DNA of 64,000 nt from Plantago ovata (lineage: Eukaryota; Streptophyta; Magnoliopsida; Lamiales; Plantaginaceae). A model generated the notes under the pieces. The model was not told where the DNA came from. It did not search any database and was given only the letters and a program-made list of their open reading frames with translations. The stretch lies in NCBI GenBank assembly GCA_028274465.1, contig CM051457.1, positions 111,661,982-111,725,981 of the forward strand, read 5' to 3'. Of the stretch, positions 52,572 through 64,000 are shown in pieces. Position 1 is the stretch's first letter. Each line of letters begins with the position of its first letter. The position numbers and the translations under genes are program-made.

Positions 52572-53021
52572 GAAGTTTCTCTGTAGTAAAACGGCCTGTA
52601 GTTGTACAGATGATTGTGCTTGCTTGCGTTTTAGCTAGTCGGAATAGGAAAGCAGGTTTAGCGTGAACTGACAGATTCGAGAAGCTTGTCTGGTTGTAAG
52701 ACAATCCCAAATGAGAGTTTGTCAAGGTGTTGATGTTTGTAGCAGCAGTATAAGGTTTCATCATCATGCAGGAACAGAGGATATTTGCAGAAATGTAAGT
52801 ATTTGAAGTCTTTAAGGAACAATTTTAGCCTCTCAGCTCCCATATTATTTATGGTCTATTGAATGAGATGATGCATTTGTGACCTGATTTGGATTCAACA
52901 AAATCTACATTTCAATTGCAGTCCAGTTACAACCAAATGCAGCAAGTCTGCTGGTGCTCATAACTTAACAAAAATATCACCAATATACATTATTCTTGGA
53001 CGGTTTTCCTCTTGTCAGTAA

Positions 53022-53180
53022 CTACGAAACTTGATTTTGATGTTCTTGGCTTTGAGAAAGTGTGGGAGAGCAGTTTTGCTGGTTGTAGGATTTCCTCTTC
53101 TTCATCCCACGTCGCTCTTCTGCCGACGACGTCTCCTCCTCCGTCCCCTGAGCGTTGGCATCATCTACTACAACATCCAT
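53022..53180 (-). CDS. possible small protein gene, 52 codons, unknown function
   Basis: On the minus strand an ATG opens MDVVVDDANAQGTEEETSSA, an acidic start followed by a basic patch (RRGMKKRKSYNQQN) and a Gln/Ser-rich end, then TAG. Upstream on the same strand lie TATATATA (about 53248-53255) and an AGCCCA pair (about 53290), an arrangement that looks like a promoter. I do not recognise the protein. It may be a first exon of something larger, a real small gene, or chance. Confidence 0.3.
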   Translation of the reverse strand: MDVVVDDANAQGTEEETSSAEERRGMKKRKSYNQQNCSPTLSQSQEHQNQVS

Positions 53181-53537
53181 GTGGATCGGAAATCTCCTAA
53201 TTAACTCAAGAAAACCAAAATCTCAATCGCCTCTGGTTTTTGGTCCGTATATATAGATAGATTTTTGTTTAAAGAGGATGACTGGGCTGGGCTGATCTAT
53301 AATTAATTTGGACCTCCGACCTAGTGTGATGCAGGCAGGTATTTTCAATCATGACCGATTCAAAGTTTATGGAAGATCAGCATCAAAGTTTATGATAAAA
53401 AATTCTTGAAGATACACAGTTCACTAGTAGAACTGAGATTTACAGAACTTCCAACAAAAGTTTATGGAAGATCAGCATCATGGTCTAACCTAATTTTCTG
53501 TAACATGCCATCACTCACAATCATATTACCAGAATCA

Positions 53538-55470
53538 AGAAGAATTACAGGACATGTTATTATACATATATCTATATGCTTGCAATTGTCTATTGGTGCA
53601 TAGGTGCTTATGTATGTATGTATGTATGTATGTGGATAATAATGAATGATTTTCAAGATGAGATACTCATTTGTCATCAAGACTAGAAACGGTGTATAAA
53701 TTTATATATACACCACATACATCTTTTTCAAGGATTTATTAGCACAGAATTAATTACCTATAATTCTATAAATATTACTCAGTCAGTCATTCAATCTCTA
53801 AGATGCAACCTTGTATTGGTAAAATCTTAATAAAGACTGAGCCCATGATGCCATTTTTAAAACATGGCCCTTGAATTATTTGCAGTTCATGGAACTACTT
53901 GCTTGATTGGAGTATGTTTTCCACATAATTAACAGTGGGTACAAGAATCAAACAACTTAATGTTTGACCTCTTCAGTGAATATTCCACAGGCAATTCAAC
54001 ATGGTCTTCACCTTTTAGTAAATGCAAGAATTTACAGGTATGACCAACATTGCGAAGCAAACCCACTGGCAATTTCACTAACCTGTAACAAGGCAAAATA
54101 ATTAACTCGGTTAGAACCTTCAAACATATATAGTTGCTTCTAAGATGACAGAAAACTCCTTGGACCAGTAGTATGCATTTATGGTGTTTTGGGGGAAAGG
54201 AATACTAGTTGCTTCCAGGAAATATCATGTCCCTAGCTAGGGAAAGATCAAGGATTTTTTTTCTTCCTGCACTTTTGTGTCCTGGACACAGCTTCTGAAT
54301 TCTTTATTTTCAGTAATAAAGACCTCTTAAGTTCCATTCAAAGAAGCATTGCTACTGGGCTATCAGAATTGCAACTAATAGAATAGGTATTTTAGCTAAT
54401 AACTTGTACTCGATATTTCTGGCCTCATATGACATTGAACATACTGCATCGACTCCCACGTTTTGTAAAACTTACACAAACACAAAATTACAGGACATAA
54501 CTGACAATCATAATACAAGAAGAATTACAGGACATGGTATATACTATATGTCTATATACATGCTTGCGATTGTCTATGGGTGCAGGTGCTTATGTACGTG
54601 GAACATATTATTTTCAAGATGAGATACTAATTACATGAAGACATGCACAGGACACTGATTAGCACAAAATTACTTATAGATATCACTCAGCCAACTCCAT
54701 CGCTAAGATGCAACCTTATATCGGTAAATCTTTATAAAAACTGAGACTAAGAACTAGCAACTGGGTCAACCAGCCCATTATGCCATTTTTAAAGCATGAA
54801 GGTTGGCCATTGAAATTATTTGCAGTACATAGAAATACTTGCTTGATTGGAGTATGTTTTGTACATAAATAACAGAGGGGGAAAGAGTTAAATTCGAAAA
54901 GAACTTAATGTTAACCTCTTCAGTAAATATTCCACAGGCAATCCAACATGCCATCCCCATGGTCTTCACCTTTTAGTAAATGGGTAAAATTTACAGGTAC
55001 GATCAACATCGTCAAGCAAACCACTAGCAATTTCACAAATGTTACCTGTAACAAGGCAAAATAATGAACTCAGATAGAACGTTCTAACATAGTTGTTCTA
55101 AGAACTAAGATAACAACTCCTGGACCAGTATTACTGGTTGCATTATATAGTGTTGTGGAGGGAAAGGAATACCAGTTGCTTCAAGAAAAATAAGGATTAG
55201 TTTAGTGTTGTAGCTAAAAAACCCATATCATAAGCCTATACAGCTTCTGAATTCTATCTTTATTTTCATTTCATTAATAAAAGCTTCCATGTTCCATTCA
55301 GAAAAACATTGCTACTGGGATAACAGAACTATAACTCATAGAATAGGTATTTGGCTAATGACTTGTCTATGATATGTCTGAGATGAGATCAGCTTAAACT
55401 GTCTGCTACTACATCAACTCCCATATCATCAAACTTCTACTAGCACAAAACTCCGTAGATTGAATATATG
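53538..55470. repeat. tandem duplication, about 1 kb x2
   Basis: 53538-54517 and 54518-about 55470 are diverged direct copies, both beginning AGAAGAATTACAGGACATG. Shared marks include GATGCAACCTT.TAT.GGTAAA and TGCTTGATTGGAGTATGTTTT. On the minus strand each holds TTTTGCCTTGTTACAG, a good 3' splice site, before an exon-like piece. In the first copy that piece is open (KLPVGLLRNVGHTCKFLHLL...). Confidence 0.8.
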
Positions 55471-55759
55471 ATTACTTACAGAAAGTGAATTATGTGGAGG
55501 AATTGAAACTAAAACATGTAAAGCACAAACTTTCAAAGGTCAGTTATTCCTACGTACTAATCTTCAGATTTAAAAATTCAACAAACATTTTACAAAGCTT
55601 CCCAAAAAACTTTTATAAGTCATCCATTGCATATACTTTAACTTGCTCATATGAAAACCCAAGTTAGGAAGATAAAAGTCTGTACTTAGTTATCATACTG
55701 AGAGTTAGTCATAATAAGCATCCTGGGACTCTGGGAGTAAGACTAAACCATTTAATATA

Positions 55760-55919
55760 CTCCCTCCATCCCACTGATATCTTATGTTGCTTATTGCATG
55801 GTTTCTAAGGAGTGTATAGTATTGCATGTGTGACAAGAAGGATAGTATATATGTAAAGGTAGCCAGAAAAGGAAATGTAAATAAATGAATGCGGAGGACA
55901 ATAAAGAAAAGAGCGGGAG
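55760..55919. mobile_element. Stowaway MITE (in repeat copy 1)
   Basis: 160 bp with CTCCCTCCATCCCACTGATA at the left, GCGGGAG at the right, and TA on both sides. It lies at the same position as the element at 57823, so it inserted before the 2-kb duplication. Confidence 0.85.
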
Positions 55920-56390
55920 TAATTGAAAAGGACTCATCTTGTTATAAGGTCAACAAAAACTCTTACCTCCAGTTACATGAATCAATCCGCCCATGTGATT
56001 AACATGATTTCACTCGCATGAGAAGCATGCTGATTTCGCTCCTATGGACAATGACCCAAGGAACTATTGTACTACAACCCATATGGCAAGCTCAGCAGCT
56101 ATTACCTGAACAGAAATAAATGATAAATTCCACGCTCTTGCAGTTAATCTAAGAAAGATATATGTGGACATGTATGTAAACGGGCAATGAGTTTCAGGAT
56201 GCCAGTGTAGGACTTTGCTGAAGAAAGTAATAGCTCTGTTCAATCTCAGAGTTGGCACTTATCAAAATATGAAAACCTAGCAGAATTGAGCCAGTAGCAA
56301 ACCAAGCTTAACCTCATCTCAGTTCCCGACATATCCACAGTACATGTTAGGATGGCAAGACAAATTTAGAAGATGAATATTAACTCGCGG

Positions 56391-56521
56391 GGGGGGGGGG
56401 GGGGGGGGGTGTTCAAAATCATAACACAAAAACATGCAAAGAAAATTTCAAGCTTGAAAAGTCAGTTCCTATTCATTTTCAGATTTCAAATCAATTAGCA
56501 ATTTTACCAGGGGGGGGGGGG
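56391..56521. repeat. poly(G) runs (repeat copy 1)
   Basis: G tracts at about 56391-56409 and 56511-56521 have counterparts at about 58452-58466 and 58577-58593 in the second copy. Lengths differ between copies, consistent with slippage or sequencing uncertainty. Confidence 0.8.
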
Positions 56522-57822
56522 GATTAAAAAGAAAGAAACCTTGTTGACCCATTCAAATATTTTAGTTTGCTTCTATGTAAAAAAAAGGTCAGGAACTGGA
56601 AAATCAACATCTTGGTGATCATGTTGAAAGTTATACAGCATATGCATACTGAAAATAGGACTACATCAATTTATATTACTTCCTGTTTAAGTACATAAAA
56701 AAAGGCACTTCCTGTTGTGCAAGCCAAAGACAACTATTTATTACCTCCAGTTACAAGAACTCATCCATAAGGTCAAGAAGATGTCAAGCACGGACATCCT
56801 GCTCCTTTCGACATTGATGAAGGACAAATTTAACTGCAAGCCATATGGGATGACGCCGTCGCCATGCAAGATTCGCCGAACTATACTTACTCGAGCAGAC
56901 ATAAAAGTCAAATTTTCAGGCTGTTCGAATTTGTATTATGTCAACATGCCATCCCCATGGTCATCACCTTTTAGTAAAGGAGTAGAAATTTTTACAGGTA
57001 CGATCAACACGTCGAGCAAACCACTAGCAATTTCACAAATGTTACCTGTAACAAGGCAAAATAATGAACTCAGATAGAACGTTCTAACATAGTTGTTATA
57101 AGATAACAACTCCTGGACCAGTATTACTGTTTGCATTATATAGTGTTGTGGAGGGACAACATATCATGTCCTGGATAGGAGTCCTGAGAAGTAGACTAGA
57201 CAGACCGACAGAATAAAAAAGGGAGTCCAGGCCTTCTAGACCCAAACAACCAAGCAAAGAGACTGCGGAAAATATAAGGATTTTTTACCACATTGGTTTA
57301 GTGTTGTAGCAAGAAACCTACAGCTTCTGAATTCTTTCTTTATTTTCATTAATAAAAACTTCCATGTTCCACTCAGAAAAACATTGCTACTGGGATATTA
57401 GAACTATAACTCATAGAATAGATATATGGCTAATGACTTGTCTATGATATGTCTGAGATGAGGTTAAATTTTGTTTGCTACTACATCAACTCCCATATCA
57501 TCAAACTTCTACTAGCACAAAACTCTGTAGATTGAACACAATGATTACTTACAGAAAGTGAATAAAGTGGAGAAATTGAAACTCAAACATGTAAAGCACA
57601 AACTTTTAAAGGGCAGTTGTTCCTACGTATTAATCTGTAGATTTAAAAATTCAACAAACATTTTACAAAGCTTCCCAAAAACGTTTATAAGTCATCCATT
57701 GCAAATACTTTAACTTGCTTACATGAAGACCAAGTTAGGGAGATAAAAGTCTGTACTTAGTTATCATACTGAGAGTTGGTCAGAATAAACATACTGGTAG
57801 TAAGACTAAACCATTTAATATA

Positions 57823-57984
57823 CTCCCTCCGTCCCACTGATATCTTAATGTTTGCTCATTGCATGGTTTCTAAGGAGTGTATAGTATTGCATGTGTGACA
57901 GGTGGGATAGTATATATGTAAAGGTAGCCAGAAAAGGAAACGTAAATAAATGAATGCGGCGGAAAATAAATAAAGGAGTGGGAG
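57823..57984. mobile_element. Stowaway MITE (in repeat copy 2)
   Basis: 162 bp, CTCCCTCCGTCCCACTGATA to GTGGGAG with flanking TA. A paralogous copy of the element at 55760. Confidence 0.85.
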
Positions 57985-59442
57985 TAACTGAAAATGATTC
58001 ATCTTGTTATGAGGGTCAACGGAAACTCTTACCTCCAGTTACATGAATCCGCCCATGAGGTCAACATGATTTCATGCGCATGAGAAGCATGCTGATTTCG
58101 CTCCTATGGACAATGACCCAAGGACATATTGAACTACAACCCATATGGCAAGCTTAGCAGCTATTACCTGAACAGAGATAAATGATAAATTCCACGCTCT
58201 TGCAGTTTATAATCTGAGAAAGGGATATGTGGACATGTATGTAAACGGGCAATGAGTTTCAGGATGCCAGTGTAGGACTTTGCTGAAGAAAGTAATAGTT
58301 CTGTTCAACATCAGAGTTGGTGCTTATCAAAATATGAAGAATTAGCAGAGTTGGGGCAGTAGCAAACCAAGCTTAACCTCATCTCAGTTCACAACATGTC
58401 CAGAGTACATGTTAGGATGGCAAGAAGTGAATATTAACTCCCGGGGAGGGAGTGGGGGGGGGGGGGAGTGGGTCAAAATCATACACAAAAATATGTCCAG
58501 GAAATTTCAAGCTTGAAAAGTCGGCTCCTATTCATTTTCAGATTTCAAATCAATTAGCAATTTTACCAGCAGTTGAGGGGGGGGGGGGGGGGGATTAAAA
58601 AGAAAGAAACCTTAAGCTAGCCCATTCAAATACTTTAGTTTGCTTATATGAAGAAAAAAAAAGGTCAGGAACTGGAAGATCAACATCTTGGTGATCATGT
58701 TGAAAGTAGTCCGCATATGCATACTGAAAATAAGACTAAATCAATTTATATTACTTACTATTTACTAGCATGGACTCTCTATTTAAGTAGATAAAAAAAG
58801 GAACTTCCTGTTGTGTGAGCCAAAGACAACTATTACCTCCAGTTACAAGAACTCATCCATAAGGTCAACAATCAACATGATGTCAAGCACGGACATCTTG
58901 CTCCTTTGGACAATAGTGTAATGAAGGACAAACTTAACTGCAAGCCATATGGGAAAACACCGTCGTCATGCGAGATTCGCTGAACTATACCTACCCGAAC
59001 AGACAGTCAAAATTCAGGCTGTTGAAATTTGTATTAGGTCAACAGTAGCTTTAATGAAAAATTTTAGGAAGATAATATGTAGTAATGTTTTGATTCCAGC
59101 TACAGCAGAAATCCAAGTGAGGTCCAACTGTTTAAATGAACACAAGTATTAAGCTCTAATGACCTGCAACAATCACATACAAAGTTTACAAGCTTACAAG
59201 TTCAAACTCTATTAAAAGCAATCTAGGTAAAAGAGATGTGTTTAAAAAGGACGTAAACATACATGATGAAGATCAAATAACTCCCCAACTAATATACCAC
59301 CACTAGACATGATTAATTAGTAGTGTAAATCTGCCAAAATACCATAACAATTAGCTGAAACAATTTGGACTCATATTCACTCGAAACACAAAAACCAGGT
59401 AATATAATTGCAATGAAACTAGAGACACTGTGAAGTTATTTT

Positions 59443-59682
59443 TCAGTGAAGATCATGTAGAAGTAACTCCAAAGGGTTAAATTGTGAGAAAAGAAAATCT
59501 AAAATTGCTTGATTGCATTTGACATACCGACAGCATGATCCACGGTGACAGGAGAACTGACCAATTCCTTCACAAATACAATCACAGGAAGAACATCCAG
59601 AAGTCATCCCTGACTGAAAAGTTGGATCCAGGTGATCATTTGGACAGGTCCGCACCATATCATGTCTGCATGTTCAGGAGAT
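59443..59682 (-). other. exon-like cysteine-rich segment downstream of the PPR gene
   Basis: On the minus strand, 33 nt after the PPR stop, a 3' splice-like GAACATGCAG precedes an open stretch with many cysteines (SGCSSCDCICEGIG, CHRGSCCRYVKC). A donor-like GTATGT occurs inside at about 59528. It may be 3' UTR of the PPR transcript, an alternative last exon, or chance. I recognise no domain. Confidence 0.3.
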
Positions 59683-59714
59683 AAAATGTACCAGACCATC
59701 AATTTCCAAGACAA

Positions 59715-62369
59715 TTACCCGTTCACTACAGTCATGGTAGCCCTGGATCTGGTATCAATAAGTTCGAGAGGGTTAAAACTCCTTGCCTGCCAATTCCTAT
59801 TTCTGAGAATGAAGTCATGTGTTATGTACATGAGGAAGTCCAGAAAGAGACACTTCTCCGTTATTTCTGTTCTGCAATTGGAATCATTTTGTAAATCTTG
59901 ATATGCTTTATCTAATATCTTGTACGATATCTCATCAAACTCAAAGGAAATTTCTCTCAACTTTTCTGCCCACATCAGTGTCCTCTGTGGTAACCCTTGC
60001 TTACGTAAGCTAGATAACAATAAGTTAATTGTAACCAAATCTGGAACAAATGCCATCTTAAGCAACTTGGCTGTTAGAATCATTGCCCTATCCAGTACAT
60101 CATGACAGACACCGGTCATGAGAGTATTATAGGTAACTGTATCTGGAACTAGTCCAGCAGTAATAAGCTCATCGAGCATCATAACTGCATTATTCATTCG
60201 ATGGCTTCTGCAATAACCATGCATCTGTGTATTATAAGTTGTAATATCAGGGTCCCACCCCCTGGAATTCATTATGTTTACCAAATTCTTCGCACTTAAC
60301 ATGTCAAAAGCCCTGCAGTATCCACTGATCAAAGTATTGTAAGTCACGATGTCAGGAGTCAATCCATGGCGCTGCATCACTATGTAGGTCTCCAACGCAG
60401 ACTTCATTCTTCCAAGTTTACAGAACCCATAGATAATAATGTTGAAGGTGATAATATCGGGTAGCAGACCCCTCTCTTTCATCTCCCTTTCCAAACTCAA
60501 TGCTTCATCGAGATCTCCAAAATTGCAGAAACCATAAATCAAAGAATTATAGACAAAGTTATTAGGCACAAGTCCTTTTCTTGTCATTTCTAAGAATAAA
60601 CCATATGCTGCTTCGACAAAACCAGCTCTAGCAAGTCCATCAACAAAGGCAGAGAAAGCAACAGCATCAGGAGCCATCCCTAACCTCTTCATCTCTTCCC
60701 ACATACCCTGAGCTCCTACAATGTCGGATTTCTTACAGTATCCATCTAGAAGTACTGTAAAAGCCACCTGATTGATGGGGTAGCCCTTTTCTATCATCTC
60801 GTAGAGAAGAGCTCTGGCCTGTTCAAGATTTCCAGTTTTAGACAAACTCAAGAGAAGTGAAGTGCACGTGGAAGCTGAAGGAGTTATACCAAATTTCAAC
60901 ATACAACCATAAATTTCAAAGGCTTTGCCTTGAAATCCTTCTTTCCCACACGCAACAATTAGGGAATTAAATGCAGCAACACTGACGGGTAATCCTTTCT
61001 CGAGCATATTCTGCAACAGGTTCAAAGCATCATCCAGTTTTCCAGCCCAACACAACGCTGAAATAGATACATCAGATAATGAATAATCAGGAACCAAATG
61101 CATTCCATGTGAATCCCACAGAAATCTGTTCCGGCTCTGTTTTCCATACTTGTAATGCCCTGCAGCTAAGATGTTAAAAGTCAAACTATCAGGAGGGATG
61201 TGCTTGCTCTTCATTTCTTCGTAAAGCATATCTGCCAACTCAATTTCTCTGGCTTTAACATAGCCGTTCATCAATGTGTTATACAACGAAGTTGTAGGAG
61301 ATACATTCATTTCCTGCATTCTCTCAAACAGATTTCTTGCTTCCACTATGTTACCCTCCTTGCAAAACGCATCAATGACAACTCCAAATGTAACCATGCT
61401 TGGCCAAACACCATTTTCAACCATCAAATGCACCAAATTTAGTGCCTTTGAAGTCCATCCTCTAACGCAATAAGCACTGATCAAGATATTATATGTATAC
61501 ACGTCTGGTCCACACCCCAACTTCATCATTGTGCACAAAAGACTTTCTGCAAAACTAATAAATCCTTTTCTACAAAACCCATGAATCGTAACATTATAGA
61601 TATGCATTGAAGGAACTGTTCTTTTGCGAACCATATCCCTAAACAATTTCCACAAACTACCAAAATCACCTACCCTCAGCAGCAACTTGAGCAAGACGCA
61701 CATAGCCGATCCACTAGGCCAACAGCCAACATTGCTCATCCTATCCAAAACCTCTAATGCACAACATCCCATTTTGGCATTAGTAAAAGCACGCAGTAAC
61801 GAATCAAGCACAAAAAAATCTGATGCATTACTGAAATTCCCTCTCCAAACAACCTCATAACTCCTATCCCGCCCTATCTCCTGAACCACGTGCGTCAGTA
61901 CATCCTGTGCAAGAAGCCTCAAGTCTTCTTCCAACAGCAAACTCACAGAAACGCAACATTTCCTAACAATGCCATCCGAATAATCAAGCAACACAGACTT
62001 AAAAAACGCAAACGCAACCTCACGGTGCACAAGCAATTTCATGATCTTCACTAAAGTAAGAGGGCAGAAATCGCTAGCTAATCGGCGCAGAAGGTACTGG
62101 TTACCCTGTATGATAACCTTGGCTACTCCCATTGCAATTTTACGCCTCTCATTGGAATTAACAACCACTGTACTAGTCAAGTTACTAGAACATATACTAA
62201 CAAATGGCGAAAACGAATTCGAGCAGCTAAAGTAAGCAACATGAATTAAGTGATTATGATTGCAGCTCGTTGAATTCCTAGGGATTAGATAATGTACATT
62301 GAGCAGTGATAGAGATGAAGAGTAATGGACCTTGAAGCTTCTGCGAAAATGGCACGCCGCGGCAAACAT
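59715..62369 (-). CDS. P-class pentatricopeptide repeat protein, intronless, 884 aa
   Basis: A single uninterrupted frame runs from ATG at 62369 to TAA at 59715, as is usual for plant PPR genes. The first ~60 residues are Ser- and Arg-containing and poor in acids (MFAAACHFRRSFKVHYSSS), suggesting an organellar, probably mitochondrial, transit peptide. From about residue 185 some 18 consecutive 35-residue PPR motifs follow, for example VYTYNILISAYCVRGWTSKA and IVTYNTLISGYCRAFDMLSA. One unit is 34 residues (FNILAAGHYKYGKQ...). There is no E or DYW domain, so it is a P-class protein, a class that binds organelle RNA in stabilisation, splicing or translation. The RNA target cannot be given without decoding motif positions 5 and 35. 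No damage is seen. Confidence 0.95.
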   Translation of the reverse strand: MFAAACHFRRSFKVHYSSSLSLLNVHYLIPRNSTSCNHNHLIHVAYFSCSNSFSPFVSICSSNLTSTVVVNSNERRKIAMGVAKVIIQGNQYLLRRLASDFCPLTLVKIMKLLVHREVAFAFFKSVLLDYSDGIVRKCCVSVSLLLEEDLRLLAQDVLTHVVQEIGRDRSYEVVWRGNFSNASDFFVLDSLLRAFTNAKMGCCALEVLDRMSNVGCWPSGSAMCVLLKLLLRVGDFGSLWKLFRDMVRKRTVPSMHIYNVTIHGFCRKGFISFAESLLCTMMKLGCGPDVYTYNILISAYCVRGWTSKALNLVHLMVENGVWPSMVTFGVVIDAFCKEGNIVEARNLFERMQEMNVSPTTSLYNTLMNGYVKAREIELADMLYEEMKSKHIPPDSLTFNILAAGHYKYGKQSRNRFLWDSHGMHLVPDYSLSDVSISALCWAGKLDDALNLLQNMLEKGLPVSVAAFNSLIVACGKEGFQGKAFEIYGCMLKFGITPSASTCTSLLLSLSKTGNLEQARALLYEMIEKGYPINQVAFTVLLDGYCKKSDIVGAQGMWEEMKRLGMAPDAVAFSAFVDGLARAGFVEAAYGLFLEMTRKGLVPNNFVYNSLIYGFCNFGDLDEALSLEREMKERGLLPDIITFNIIIYGFCKLGRMKSALETYIVMQRHGLTPDIVTYNTLISGYCRAFDMLSAKNLVNIMNSRGWDPDITTYNTQMHGYCRSHRMNNAVMMLDELITAGLVPDTVTYNTLMTGVCHDVLDRAMILTAKLLKMAFVPDLVTINLLLSSLRKQGLPQRTLMWAEKLREISFEFDEISYKILDKAYQDLQNDSNCRTEITEKCLFLDFLMYITHDFILRNRNWQARSFNPLELIDTRSRATMTVVNG

Positions 62370-64000
62370 CCGGTGAGAGGGGTTTTAAAGTTGGGGTTTT
62401 AGCATCAGCATGACATTTTCTCCATTGTTGAGTGACCGAGTGACTACTTTTTCTCAATTGGAGAATTGGAGAGCGTTTTACCTCTTTAGATGAGAAATAT
62501 CAATTTGGGGCTAAATCGTTGAAACCCTGTGTGTTAGAAGTCGCTTAAACCCTTAACATCATAACATCTCATAAATGGGCTTTTCAAGTCTAAGTGTTTG
62601 ATTTTACCGCTTACTCTCATCTCATTTTGTTTCCACGCTTTACAATTTAAATCATATCATAAGTTTATTTATTCCGTCTCATTAGTTTTAGTATTCGGGC
62701 TCTATTTTAGGGGATGTTTTAGAGCTCAAGCTCTAAAACATGAATAGTGATTCATTTTAGAGGGGATGAAAAAAATTGTGTTTGGTTGAATTTTAAGGGA
62801 AAATAGGTGTATAGAGTATGATAATGATGATGAGTGAAATATAATGTTTTTGTTTGGTACTAGACACGGAAATTGAGTAGAATCTTTGTGGGGTTGGGAT
62901 ATTTTATTAATGATGTTATGGTGGATGATATAATAATGAAATATGACAAATAAAAGTAAATCAATTTTTATTTTTATCAATTTATCAATTTTAAAGACTA
63001 GTGGCTCAGAAATTACGAAAATACTTTTCATAATAAGAATGAAGATCGCATTTAGTTTTTTGGCATTCGCCATGGCTGCATATCAAGCACGATAGCCACG
63101 CCAAGATACGGGGGTGCTCAAACCAAATGGACAATTTTTATTACAAGAGGGTAGTTTAAAAATACGTGTTGTCATCATCGCCACATTTATCTACAAAGAC
63201 ATGTATCAAACACAGACACAAAAAGACACAATTGTATGAATGCATGTATGCTGTGAGGGCTTAACTGCCATAAGTCATCGAGGATGCGACAAGAATCTTA
63301 CCGACCCACAGTGCTCTGGAATTGGCTACGTTTTTTTGTGATTCATGATATGCACATTTCCTCTCCATCCCGATTTCTAGTTTCCATCACGGGGCCTGCC
63401 CTGCACCCTCGTGTGATCCCAATCGATTCTCCAACCTCGCATAAAAAGAAACAATAGCAACATTACGCTTACAGAACTCCACAACTATATAAACTGTAAA
63501 TTCATAGCTCATTAGTCTCTTTTCAAGTGAGTCAACAATCATCGCAACACATGTTGATTTGTTGCATACAATTGTATTTTTCTTATCATAAAAATATCAA
63601 CTTCAACGGAACTGCAGACTAGCCGGTATATATCGAATACTACGAAAAACAAATAACCAGGTCATGATAACATTAATTCGCAAAGACATGTCTCCCAAAG
63701 TAAACTGTGAAATTTTTGATTGGGTCGTTATAATGAAAGCCAGTTCAAATGAATCAAAAAATTTACAGAGAAATTTTTCCAAGTTTAACCACCGAATAAC
63801 AAACTGCAGACCACCAACTTTATAATGAAACAAAAAATTTACAGAGAAATTCTTCCGAATTTAACCAACGAATAACAAACTGCAAACCACCAACTTTAAA
63901 ACTTTAAAAGGGTTGAACAAGACCCTGGCAGCTACTAAAAAAAAGGATTGAAAAACGAATGATTAATGATATGTTTTGCCATGTTGGTAATATATGTTTT
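62370..64000. other. upstream region of the PPR gene and spacer; no gene seen
   Basis: Immediately upstream of the PPR ATG the sequence is moderately AT-rich without an obvious TATA box, common for PPR genes. An 11-bp inverted repeat GTTTTAGAGCT with a 2-nt loop lies at 62717-62740. Open frames further right are short and unrecognisable. Confidence 0.45.
63755..63898 (+). repeat. tandem repeat, about 76 bp x2
   Basis: Two units starting CAAAAAATTTACAGAGAAAT and ending CCACCAACTTT, at 63755-63821 and 63831-63898, differ by a few substitutions. Noncoding. Confidence 0.85.

Larger units (their letters stand above)
54944..59043. repeat. tandem duplication, about 2 kb x2
   Basis: 54944-56941 and 56942-59043 are direct copies starting CAACATGCCATCCCCATGGT. 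Each contains a Stowaway, G runs at matching places, and on the minus strand segments ending CTGGAG before GTAAGAG and TTCAG before GTAATAG, like splice donors. The second copy has about 100 bp extra at about 57165-57290. This array overlaps the 1-kb duplication. No protein frame is conserved between copies. Confidence 0.85.

Noticed and set aside
62717-62740. Short palindrome GTTTTAGAGCT/AGCTCTAAAAC, resembling the start of a Cas9 guide repeat
   Set aside because: It is a single 11-bp inverted repeat in plant intergenic DNA with no array, spacers or cas genes. The resemblance is chance.

Overview
This window is nuclear DNA from a flowering plant, almost certainly a eudicot. The genes have short exons with GT..AG introns. 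Intergenic DNA is AT-rich and loaded with plant transposons: Stowaway MITEs, PIF/Harbinger, Mutator-like, Ty1/copia, L1-type and RTE-type LINEs. The gene set is typically plant: a class TPS-a terpene synthase, an RLCK-VII kinase, PPR proteins, and an eL43 gene with telo-box and site II promoter elements. I cannot name the species. An asterid is a guess only.

Layout. 0-5 kb: a possible retrotransposon gag remnant, then a seven-exon, apparently intact sesquiterpene synthase gene on the minus strand (785-4474), with a long (TA)n tract just upstream. 5-9.3 kb: a nested transposon stack in which an L1-type LINE with 15-bp target duplications and a Stowaway MITE both sit inside one copy of a MITE-like repeat. 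9.3-12 kb: no gene seen. 12-14.1 kb: the ribosomal protein eL43 (RPL37A) gene, four exons on the plus strand, with an intragenic tandem duplication. 14.6-17.1 kb: a decayed LINE. 17.3-18.4 kb: the 3' end of a MORN-repeat gene carrying two stops. 19.3-21.2 kb: a 5'-truncated RTE-like retroelement with a 529-codon open frame, bounded by ATT repeats. 22.2-26.2 kb: DnaJ/DUF3444 and F-box gene wrecks, the F-box one split and inverted next to a rearranged copia element. 27.6-28.8 kb: a Mutator-like element with 9-bp target duplications, then a Stowaway. 29.2-32.8 kb: a PIF/Harbinger element whose three-exon transposase is still open. 33.5-34.3 kb: a hAT-like element. 35-43 kb: scattered pieces of one PLS-class PPR gene (At1g69350-like), LINE remnants, and a block present four times in the window. 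43-49 kb: gene-poor. 50.3-52.6 kb: an intact RLCK-VII (PBL19-like) kinase gene. 53.5-59 kb: two levels of tandem duplication with exon-like, splice-site-bearing segments. 59.7-62.4 kb: an intronless 884-residue P-class PPR gene on the minus strand. 62.4-64 kb: no gene seen.

The likely functional genes are the terpene synthase, eL43, the kinase, the long PPR gene and, as mobile DNA, the Harbinger transposase. They do not form a pathway. The most notable signals are the altered second metal-binding motif of the otherwise intact terpene synthase, the open Harbinger transposase, and the dismembered PPR gene. I saw no evidence of a wholly new system.
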